From Clostridia bacterium (GTDB lineage: Bacteria > Bacillota > Clostridia > Oscillospirales > CAG-272): 43,957 nucleotides of DNA. The stretch lies in contig JAFTON010000105.1 of the NCBI GenBank assembly GCA_017463765.1, forward strand, positions 1 through 43,957. Reading direction: 5' to 3'. The notes under the pieces were generated by a model. That model had not been told where the DNA came from, made no database searches, and saw nothing but the letters and a program-made list of their open reading frames with translations. Numbering within the stretch: position 1 is the stretch's first letter; every line of letters starts with the position of its first letter. A program made the translations under genes and the position numbers. Positions 36,601 to 43,300 of the stretch are shown piece after piece.

Positions 36601-36903
36601 TCCGCCGTAGGAAAGTAGCACCGAGTCATCTCCAACACGAAAGCAGCTGTCACGGTTATATGAAACCCTGATCTCGCTACCCCCGATAATTCTCTCGCTT
36701 CCATCAGCAAAAACGGCACGCAAGGCAAGTCCCGAGGTGTCAAGCCGTTCGAACGCACCGTAAACCGTCCTGTCGGGATATGAGCTTATACTCAGTGAGC
36801 TGACAGACGGCGTTGAAAGGCTTTCCTCACTCGCATAAGCATAGCTTGCAAGCACAGAAATAAGCATCAGTATAAAAGCGATGGATATAATTGTTTTTTT
36901 CAT
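33637..36903 (-). CDS. Exported MBG/Ig-like repeat membrane protein with uL15-like cytoplasmic tail
   Basis: The ATG at 36901-36903 follows GGAGG, giving 1088 residues. Order: a signal peptide (to ~residue 25, ASYAYASE); an Ig-like domain (~35-110, SYPDRTVYGAFERL to LPITVNRI); at least five MBG-type repeats, each introduced by phrases such as ADYDMSGV and YDGSKKS, and each with a GxY-style strand (DAGSYTAVAML, NAGSYRIGAVL); and a second Ig-like domain near 585-660. One membrane helix follows (~864-888, GAIIIVCLFMLLAACAYAVSYAL), then an acidic cytoplasmic segment. The final ~80 residues resemble the C-terminal half of ribosomal protein uL15 (LKSKGLISDEVAYIKVLGGG, KPLMVFANDFSLSAVKMI, GGKVTKV). 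Its function is unknown. It has its own promoter and terminator. Confidence 0.85.
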   Translation of the reverse strand: MKKTIISIAFILMLISVLASYAYASEESLSTPSVSSLSISSYPDRTVYGAFERLDTSGLALRAVFADGSERIIGGSEIRVSYNRDSCFRVGDDSVLLSYGGKSVYLPITVNRISYDLTSLQLVNFTTEYNGSFQSYTGPLSQIVGLDGIPLEITVSGGGIDVGIYDVSVDFATESKDYLTPESRVLSMTVEPRSAHIVWENTSFVFDGRSKSPTAYFLDVRGNRIYLSVSGAATNAGVGYIARATAKDLNYEFINTTVEYEIRKADFDLSQAFWSKDSFTYDGSKKSISISGLPEGVSVIGYSEDIATDAGSYTAVAMLSWDEKNYNPPPTLSHSWEIKKADYDMSGVSFRSESYVFDGRMHYPTLIGTMPVGADGIALEYSFSYGASHVSDGKVSVTVSFHTNSKNYNLPPDRYSSVVITPKGISVDWGENSLSYTGEVINPAAFAEECTVKVTGGAVNTGKYIATVTTENSDYYIINDKLEYTINKAMNYWSVEPSDSICYEGGEIILPGKSRFGEVNITFYLDASAENKIQTPKNCGKYYAVMSVGETDNYTSLKSGIITFEIIKVQPVSFHASITKKIIRAYECLSPEDYCCKVINNDGSVDEIDPSLVEISYENGVSFRKKDLSVRLEYCGFVLTLPIVVEYADYDMSGVKWTNLHQTYDGTAKIPCLEGLPDGVVVKEYVGGEKINAGSYRIGAVLEYDSENYNEPSVPYCDFVIEKREINTPYLTSVYNGMGQSAMSDSPLYRVLTTHELTDVGKYTVTIELSDPENFIFANGSDNIAYAIFEILPTTLSVSVDDVRLRLFEELSDVEYKITAGTVYGDDILTVTPYREGRRVIIISDNPNYILDVTSGKIIRLPYPTPKGAIIIVCLFMLLAACAYAVSYALRNRERIVSGVAMLKCRWHNRGYRAPMPREDEMKDDGDKGIAEYFEKEIESIDTVAFTDSEEEKGDIPIEEASELEIIDFEIDAERADSLITDSLAKSLINREGEIIYTRGVEKEIINVGVLSKSFLPGERVDVNTLKSKGLISDEVAYIKVLGGGSIDKPLMVFANDFSLSAVKMIALTGGKVTKVVTFKERSKDEKE

Positions 36904-36945
36904 TTTGTCCTCCAAGTTACCATAATTTTCCAATAACTCGAGGTA

Positions 36946-36974
36946 ATTATACCACTATAACGACATTTCTTCAA
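36946..36974 (-). promoter_or_regulatory. Promoter of the MBG/uL15-like gene
   Basis: Minus strand TTGAAG (36969-36974), 17-base spacer, TATAAT (36946-36951). Confidence 0.75.
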
Positions 36975-37027
36975 TAGCAGAGGGAGTTAACATTTCTCTC
37001 TGTATCGACAATAAAAAAACGCCTCCT

Positions 37028-37047
37028 GCAAAAGACGGCAAAAGACG
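37028..37047. repeat. 10-bp tandem duplication
   Basis: GCAAAAGACG occurs twice in direct succession in the gap between the large membrane protein gene and the thioredoxin operon. It has no evident function. Confidence 0.7.
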
Positions 37048-37059
37048 ATAATAAGATAT

Positions 37060-37116
37060 AAAAACAGCCCCGAGGCAAGAGAGGTCTGCACTACGCACCA
37101 CGGTCTTACGCTCGGG
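37060..37116 (-). terminator. Long hairpin, probable terminator of the trxA-FTR operon
   Basis: CCCGAG (37069-37074) pairs with CTCGGG (37111-37116), AAGA (37077-37080) with TCTT (37104-37107), and an apical GG-TGC/GCA-CC helix lies inside. In the minus direction it is followed by GCTGTTTTTATATC. It is larger and more branched than the other terminators in the window. Confidence 0.65.
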
Positions 37117-37131
37117 ACAGCTAATTAAGTT

Positions 37132-37329
37132 TTATTTTTCCTTATAGTAAAGATAGCAGTGGCAATATCCCTCATAATCCTTATCTGCTATCTGATCACG
37201 GAACTCCTTGCACATGCATTTATTGTCCTCGGTACGCTCAAAACGGCAGGGGCAATATCCACCCGAACGCTTAAGTCCCTCCTGAACGGCAGCAACGATT
37301 TCCTTATCCTCGTTAAACCTTATCTTCAT
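37132..37329 (-). CDS. Ferredoxin-thioredoxin reductase catalytic subunit-like protein
   Basis: The 65-residue protein has three CxC motifs, CPC (26/28), CMC (38/40) and CHC (56/58), with KEFRDQI and GYCHCYLYYK. This is exactly the six-cysteine pattern by which the FTR catalytic chain holds a 4Fe-4S cluster and a redox disulphide. It is shorter than plant or cyanobacterial FTR (~100-115 residues), and no variable subunit gene is nearby, as in other anaerobes. It would pass electrons from ferredoxin to the adjacent thioredoxin. Its ATG overlaps the trxA stop (ATGA). Confidence 0.9.
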   Translation of the reverse strand: MKIRFNEDKEIVAAVQEGLKRSGGYCPCRFERTEDNKCMCKEFRDQIADKDYEGYCHCYLYYKEK

Positions 37330-37637
37330 CTGTATTCCTCGATCAGCTTCTTAAGATTTTCCTTTGGAACGTATCCGATAGACATATCAACGAAGGTATT
37401 ATCCTTTACAAGAGCAACCATTGGAATATTCTTTACGTTGAACGCCTTTGCAAGCTCAGGCTCGTTATCCACGTTTATCTTACAGAATTTTACCTCAGGG
37501 AATTCGCCCTCAAGCTCATCAAGAACAGGCGCGAGCATCCGGCAGGGACCACACCAATCTGCATAGAGATCTATTACTGCAAGGCCGGAAAAATCTTCTA
37601 CCTCACTTTTAAAATTATCCTTTGTAATTATTGTCAT
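37326..37637 (-). CDS. trxA: Thioredoxin
   Basis: The 103-residue protein has the classical active site ADWCGPCRML (Cys29, Cys32), followed by FCKINVDNEPELAKAF and the cis-proline NIPMV. It reduces protein disulphides in the cytosol. AAAGGTGG precedes ATG. It is translationally coupled to the FTR-like gene, suggesting that it is reduced by ferredoxin rather than, or as well as, by NADPH-dependent thioredoxin reductase. Confidence 0.96.
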   Translation of the reverse strand: MTIITKDNFKSEVEDFSGLAVIDLYADWCGPCRMLAPVLDELEGEFPEVKFCKINVDNEPELAKAFNVKNIPMVALVKDNTFVDMSIGYVPKENLKKLIEEYR

Positions 37638-37669
37638 TTTTTATACCACCTTTGTTTTTGGTTATTATA

Positions 37670-37698
37670 ATTTTAACAGAAAAATGCACGCTTGTCTA
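37670..37698 (-). promoter_or_regulatory. trxA-FTR promoter
   Basis: Minus strand TAGACA (37693-37698), 17-base spacer, TAAAAT (37670-37675). Confidence 0.65.
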
Positions 37699-37738
37699 TA
37701 GGTAAACAAATTATTTACAAATTTTTTATAGTAAAAAT

Positions 37739-37767
37739 TTGACATTTTTATTATTTGGGTGTAGAAT
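37739..37767 (+). promoter_or_regulatory. Acyl-ACP thioesterase promoter
   Basis: TTGACA (37739-37744), 17-base spacer, TAGAAT (37762-37767), 29 bases before the start codon. Confidence 0.8.
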
Positions 37768-37796
37768 ATTAACAGCAAAAACGAAAGGAATACAAA

Positions 37797-38516
37797 ATGG
37801 AATACAGAATGAAAGCAGAGGTTGACGTACACGACGTTGATTTCAACGGTGTTGCAAAGACCTCGTCAATAATGAAATATATACAGAGCGCTGCACAGTG
37901 CCAGCTTACCGACGGAGGAATGTCCTACGACAATCTGAAAAAAGACAAACGAGCCTTTATTTTATCGAAGGTAAAGCTTGAGGTACTGAAGCCACTTCGC
38001 GCATATGTGCCACTGACGGCAATTACCTACCCTTGCGAGAGCCGTGGCTATAGCTTCCTGCGCTGTTATGCACTTGAAAGCGACGGTGAGATTGTAGCCA
38101 GAGCAATATCTGCATGGGCGCTTATCGACACCGAAACCCGAGCTCTTGTAAGAGTCCGTGATTTCAATCTGGGGCTGCCTACCCTGCCACAGAATGAGCT
38201 TGTATTAAGCGCAATGAAGCTGCCATCTACACTTATCGACGTTGGTGGATACGGTGTGCATTACGGCGACGTTGACCAGAACAGGCACATGAACAATACC
38301 AAGTACCCCGACATGTACTCAAACTTCCTGCCACTGCAGAACAAAATGATACGCTCTATCACAATCAGCTATCTGAACGAGGCTGCAATTGGCGAAAAGC
38401 TGCGTGTGCAGTGCTGCGAAGAGGGTGGCTTCTACTATTTCAGAACCGTACGCAGCGACGGAAAGATTAATTCCGAGGCACAAATTGAGCTTTGCGACGT
38501 TGATCCGATTGAATAA
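37797..38516 (+). CDS. Acyl-ACP thioesterase (FatA/B-like double hotdog)
   Basis: The 239-residue protein contains two hotdog halves. The first (~1-120) begins YRMKAEVDVHDVDFNGVAKTSSIMKYIQ in part, and the second (~145-235) has the catalytic region HYGDVDQNRHMNNTKYPDM with the Asn/His pair of bacterial acyl-ACP thioesterases. It releases free fatty acids from acyl carrier protein. GAAAGGAA precedes ATG. It is monocistronic; a terminator-like hairpin lies ~145 bases after the stop, with A/T-rich sequence and no visible gene between. Confidence 0.93.
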   Translation: MEYRMKAEVDVHDVDFNGVAKTSSIMKYIQSAAQCQLTDGGMSYDNLKKDKRAFILSKVKLEVLKPLRAYVPLTAITYPCESRGYSFLRCYALESDGEIVARAISAWALIDTETRALVRVRDFNLGLPTLPQNELVLSAMKLPSTLIDVGGYGVHYGDVDQNRHMNNTKYPDMYSNFLPLQNKMIRSITISYLNEAAIGEKLRVQCCEEGGFYYFRTVRSDGKINSEAQIELCDVDPIE

Positions 38517-38659
38517 GCCACTGCAATTTTAAACAGATATTGCATTTCTTGCTTTCAAAGTGTCAAAATAGCATAAAGATATATTTTTTCTGTTTTTTAT
38601 CAAGTTTTTTCGCTCCGTAATGCAAGAAAATTCGTCAAGTCAAATTTAAGACTATCTGT

Positions 38660-38688
38660 AAGGGTGGGATTTCCACCCTTGTTTTTTT
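38660..38688 (+). terminator. Terminator after the thioesterase gene
   Basis: AAGGGTGG (38660-38667) pairs with CCACCCTT (38673-38680), followed by GTTTTTTT. Confidence 0.88.
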
Positions 38689-38819
38689 ATATAAACAGCA
38701 ACTTTTGCAATATAATTCGATAACGACAAAAATCACTCTTTTTTTACACGCCATTTCTCAACGACATTCTCCATTTTATTATGCTACAATATTAGTAACT
38801 TATTTATGGAGGATAATAA

Positions 38820-39112
38820 TGAAGCAAAAGATTTTACATAACGTAGTGATGAGAGAGGACAGACAAAGCGATGGTTTCTCTTATACATATGAGCTTATTC
38901 TTCGCGAAGGAATAAGAATGGCAGATTTCAGACTTCCCTTATACTCGATCAGAATTTCCATGACCGATGCCGACGGAAACAAAAGTCAAAGAGAGGCAAC
39001 CGACGTTTTTACCGATTCCACAAGAGCTGCCGAGTTCTTTGACAGATTGGTAAGGAATCTTGCCACGCCGATAGACCTCGGTTACGTCGTAGAGGACGAG
39101 GTGCGTTCATAA
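38820..39112 (+). CDS. Small conserved-looking hypothetical protein, 97 residues
   Basis: ATG 38820 has TGGAGG nine bases upstream, so it is chosen over in-frame starts up to 38 codons earlier that lack a ribosome site. The protein contains YTYELILREGIRMADFRLPLYSIRI (quoted by its central part FRLPLYSIRI), SQREATDVFTDSTRAAEFFDRL and a short acidic end. It resembles a class of ~100-residue clostridial proteins annotated as DUF6514, but I cannot confirm this. No membrane segment or signal is present. It lies 71 bases before gpsA, which has its own promoter. Confidence 0.7.
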
Positions 39113-39119
39113 AAAACTG

Positions 39120-39148
39120 TTGAAAGCCTGCCCGTTTTGTGATATAAT
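39120..39148 (+). promoter_or_regulatory. gpsA promoter
   Basis: TTGAAA (39120-39125), 17-base spacer, TATAAT (39143-39148), starting eight bases after the preceding stop codon. Confidence 0.8.
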
Positions 39149-39183
39149 AATATAAAAAACACATAAAACGAGGTGACTTTGAA

Positions 39184-40194
39184 ATGAAAATTTGCGTACT
39201 TGGTGCAGGCACCTGGGGTATCGCCCTGGCAGCATTGCTCTGTGCTAACGATCATAATGTCTCAGTATGGTCTGCCATACCCTCAGAGATAGATAATCTT
39301 GTAAAAAACGGCACTCACCCCAATCTGCCCGATATTATATTGCCAAAATCGATATATTATACTAAAGATATTGAGGAGGCTGCGAAGGACTCGGAGATGA
39401 TTCTGATAGTAGTTCCCTCGTCGTTCGTAAGGGTGACTACAGAGAGGCTTGTGCCCTTCCTTAAAGACGGACAGGTGCTTATCACTGCTGCAAAGGGCAT
39501 TGAGGGTGGAAGCCTTATGACGATGAGCGAGGTTGTATGTCACGTGCTTAAAAGCCTCCGACCCGAGCTGAAATGCAGTGTTGCAGCACTGTCGGGTCCT
39601 ACCCATGCAGAAGAGGTTGCTGCAGGAATTCCCACGTCTATCGTTTCAGCATGCGAGGATGAGACGGTTTCCGACCGAATTGCAGAAGCCTTCGCAAATT
39701 CCTGCATGCGTGTATATACCAATACCGACGTGAAGGGTGTCGAGATATGTGGCGCGATGAAGAATATCATTGCCATAGCATCGGGAATTCTTACCGGAAT
39801 GAAGCTTGGAGACAACACGAGAGCCATGCTTATGACCCGTGGAATTGCCGAAATCACCCGACTCGGTCTTGCGATGGGATGTAAACGACGCACCTTTATG
39901 GGTCTTGCAGGCATCGGTGATCTGATAGTAACCTGTACCTCTCGGCACAGTCGAAACAATCGCTGTGGCGAGCTTATCGGGCGAGGCATGACCTACGAGG
40001 AAGCCTCAAAGGAAATCGGAATGGTAGTCGAAGGCTACCACGCCCTCAGCGCAGCCATGGAGCTGTCAAGCAAATACAGCATCGAGCTACCCATCACCGA
40101 AGCCGTACACAAGATTATCAAAGAAGGCCTCTCGCCAAGCGAAGCCATGCTGACCCTCATGACCCGTGACCTCAAAAGTGAGCTGGAGGATTGA
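39184..40194 (+). CDS. gpsA: Glycerol-3-phosphate dehydrogenase [NAD(P)+]
   Basis: The 336-residue enzyme has the N-terminal dinucleotide-binding motif GAGTWGIALA (residues 7-16), the AAKGIEGG and LSGPTHAEEVA motifs, the catalytic lysine region CGAMKNIIAIASGI, and GLAGIGDLIVTCTS. It makes sn-glycerol-3-phosphate from dihydroxyacetone phosphate for phospholipid synthesis. GAGGTGA precedes ATG. It has its own promoter and a very strong terminator. Confidence 0.97.
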   Translation: MKICVLGAGTWGIALAALLCANDHNVSVWSAIPSEIDNLVKNGTHPNLPDIILPKSIYYTKDIEEAAKDSEMILIVVPSSFVRVTTERLVPFLKDGQVLITAAKGIEGGSLMTMSEVVCHVLKSLRPELKCSVAALSGPTHAEEVAAGIPTSIVSACEDETVSDRIAEAFANSCMRVYTNTDVKGVEICGAMKNIIAIASGILTGMKLGDNTRAMLMTRGIAEITRLGLAMGCKRRTFMGLAGIGDLIVTCTSRHSRNNRCGELIGRGMTYEEASKEIGMVVEGYHALSAAMELSSKYSIELPITEAVHKIIKEGLSPSEAMLTLMTRDLKSELED

Positions 40195-40237
40195 TTTTGT
40201 ATAGCTCTCATTCATCATAACGAATAAATGCTTTATT

Positions 40238-40267
40238 AAAGGACGGAGAACCATCTCCGTCCTTTTT
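40238..40267 (+). terminator. gpsA terminator
   Basis: AAAGGACGGAGA (40238-40249) pairs perfectly over 12 bp with TCTCCGTCCTTT (40254-40265) with an ACCA loop and following T residues. Confidence 0.92.
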
Positions 40268-40271
40268 GCAT

Positions 40272-40301
40272 AAAAAAGCCACCCAAAGAATCGGGTGGCT
40301 T
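40272..40301 (-). terminator. Terminator of the BspA-like gene
   Basis: AAGCCACCC (40276-40284) pairs with GGGTGGCTT (40293-40301); in the minus direction it is followed by T6. It lies 10 bases after the stop. Confidence 0.9.
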
Positions 40302-40310
40302 AAGTATTAA

Positions 40311-43300
40311 TTATTCTTTGGGAACATAATTGTAATGAATTGTGGCATCAATAATATTATTATTATTAATTCCAATCTGTATTTTCTCCCATTCTTCTTC
40401 TGTTCCTGTGTAGTAAACATCTGTAAGACTTGAGTTCCAATCGAATGCATTATCGCCAATTGCAGTTACACTGTCACCAATAACTACAGATGTAAGTGAG
40501 CCACAACCCCAGAACGCATAATGACCGATTGAGGTTACACTATCACCAATAACTACAGATGTAAGTGAGTCACAATCATAGAACACATAATTACCGATTG
40601 AGGTTACACTATCACCAATAACTATAGATGTAAGTGAGTCACAACCACGGAATGCTGAATGATCGATTAAGGTTACAATGTTGGGAATTACAAACTCAGT
40701 ATCTGTTTTTCCACAAGAATATTTAATTAAGGCTTTACCGTCTTTTGAATACAGATTACCGTTGATTGATTTGTACACAGTATTGTTTTCATCTACAGTT
40801 ATTGTTGAAAGTCCTGTGCAACTTGAGAACGCAGAATATCCAATCGAAGTTAAACTCTCACCAATAACTATAGATACAAGCGAGGTACAACCTGAGAACG
40901 CAAAATTACCGATTGAGGTTACGCTGTCACCAATAACTATAGATACAAGCGAGGTACAACCTGAGAACGCAAAATCACCGATTGAGGTTACGCTGTTGGG
41001 GATTACCATACTTGTAATACTTATGCAATCTTTGAACGCATAATCATATATATCATAGCTATTATTGATAATCTTTTCGGGGAGAACGATTTCTTTCTGA
41101 TCTCCAACATACGAAACTAAATAATAAATACCATTATAGTTGTAAAATAATAAATCATCTTTGTTAACAATTTTACTTTCTCCATTATGAACCTCAATTG
41201 CATAGATGGCTAAGTTACCAACATAATTATTAGATGAACCTGCACTAACGGGAAGTGAGGATTTATTAATTACTTCTAATATACGGCAATCACTGAATGC
41301 TCCAGTGTCTATGTTTGTTACATTCTTTCCAATTGTTATACTTGAAAGTCGTTTACAATAATAGAACGCATTATAACCAATACTCGTTACACTGTCACCA
41401 ATTACTGCATTTACCAACCGATCGCAATATGCAAAAGCATAATCACCAATACTCATTACACCGTCGGATATTTCTATATTAGTAAGCCAATCACAACAAT
41501 AGAATGCATAATCGTATATATTGTAGCTCTGTCCAATATATTGTTCTGGAAGAATAAGTTTATTTTCTTCCCCGCTATATCCAAGAAGAAAACAACTATT
41601 ATCATAGTTAAAGAATAAGAATCCGTCATAATTACTTATTTTGCTTTCTCCACTATGTATATCCATCGCATAAAGTGCAACATATCCATATTCACTTGAA
41701 CCTGCTGTAATCTTAAGCGATGAATTATTGATAACTTCTACTAACTTAAAGCAATTGCTGAACGCATAATCACCGATATTCGTTACGCTAGTTCCAATTG
41801 CTACACTTGTAAGAGACACGCATCTAGAGAACGCAGATCTACCGATGCTTGTTACACCATCAGGTATGTCTATACTTGTAAGCGAGCTGCAACCCGAGAA
41901 CGCAGATTCACCGATGCTTGTTACACCATCTCCAATATCAATATTTATAAGAGATGTACATCCAGCAAACGCCCCACTGCCGATCGACTTTACACTTGAT
42001 GGAATAGTTACGGTTTTTATATTGTCACAAGATTTGAATAACTCATTTTGAATAAGAGGAACACCTTCGGGTATTACTATGTTTTCATCAGCATTGTTAG
42101 TAAGCCTAAGGTACTTATGATCAAGATATCCATTGTATTCCATATTATACCAAGCTTCTATATTCGAAACGTAAACGAAACGCAGTTCACCCAGTGCATT
42201 ATCACCAAGCCACAATATACTTTCCGGCAAGAAAACGTCTCTAAAACCTGCTAGTGCATACGAATTAATTCTTGTAACTTCTTCCGGTAAGTATAAAATT
42301 TCATCAAACTCTGTTGGTAAATGAAGATGAAGATCGCCAAAATAAACTTCGCTTGCAATTCGCATTGGATTTGCATATTCATCTTCAAATACTATTTCGC
42401 ACCAACTAGATATATCAGGAATATAAAGAGTAGACAGTTGTGAATATGTTCCAAATGCACTTGATCCCAATTCTTTTAAACTGCTTCCTATTATCAATAC
42501 GTCCTTATGTCCACCGAATGCCCCTTTACCTATAGAAATCACTCCATCGCCAATCACAACTTTTGATAGATGAGAAGCACTAAAAGCATAATCTCCTATA
42601 TGTGTAACACTATCTGGAATAATTATTTCAGAAATATATCCATTTGTATTTCCAAAAGCTTCGTTTCCAATACTTGTCACTCCGTTGCCAAACGTAACTT
42701 TAGATAAATTAAAGCATCTATAAAATGCATTGTCACAGATTTCTCCACTTTCAATATTTACGTTTGTTATATTTATACATTCAAAAAATGCATTAGTTCC
42801 AATCGTTTCTGTTTTTTCTCCAATAGAAACATTTAACAGCTTTTCACATTTACTAAAAGCTTCTCTACCTATATATTGTGCGTTAAGATTAATATTCACT
42901 AAAGAACTTTTAGCAAATGCATTATCACCAATGCTTTTTACTTTTTCGAAATCAAAGGAGGAGAAACCACATCCACTAAAAGCATTATTTTCAATCGAGA
43001 TATCGTTTGTTATAATCACCTCAGTTAGATTTTTGCACTGTGAAAATGCCAACTCTTCAATCACTCTAACAGATGAAGGCAAAACAATCTTTTTTAAGCT
43101 CACACAATTAATGAACGCATTATCGGTTATCTCGGTAATCCCATCCGGAACAATAATTTCCGATAATAAATCACCATTAATAAATAGATTTCCATCCCCG
43201 ATCATTGGATTTGAATCTGAATTAGCAAAATCAATTTCTAACCAATCTAAAATACTTGGAATATAGACTTTTCTAATACCTACATTAAACACACCGTTGA

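Noticed and set aside
40466..40987. Repeats as a CRISPR array
   Set aside because: Units are contiguous, in frame, 69 bp long and encode leucine-rich repeats; there are no unique spacers.
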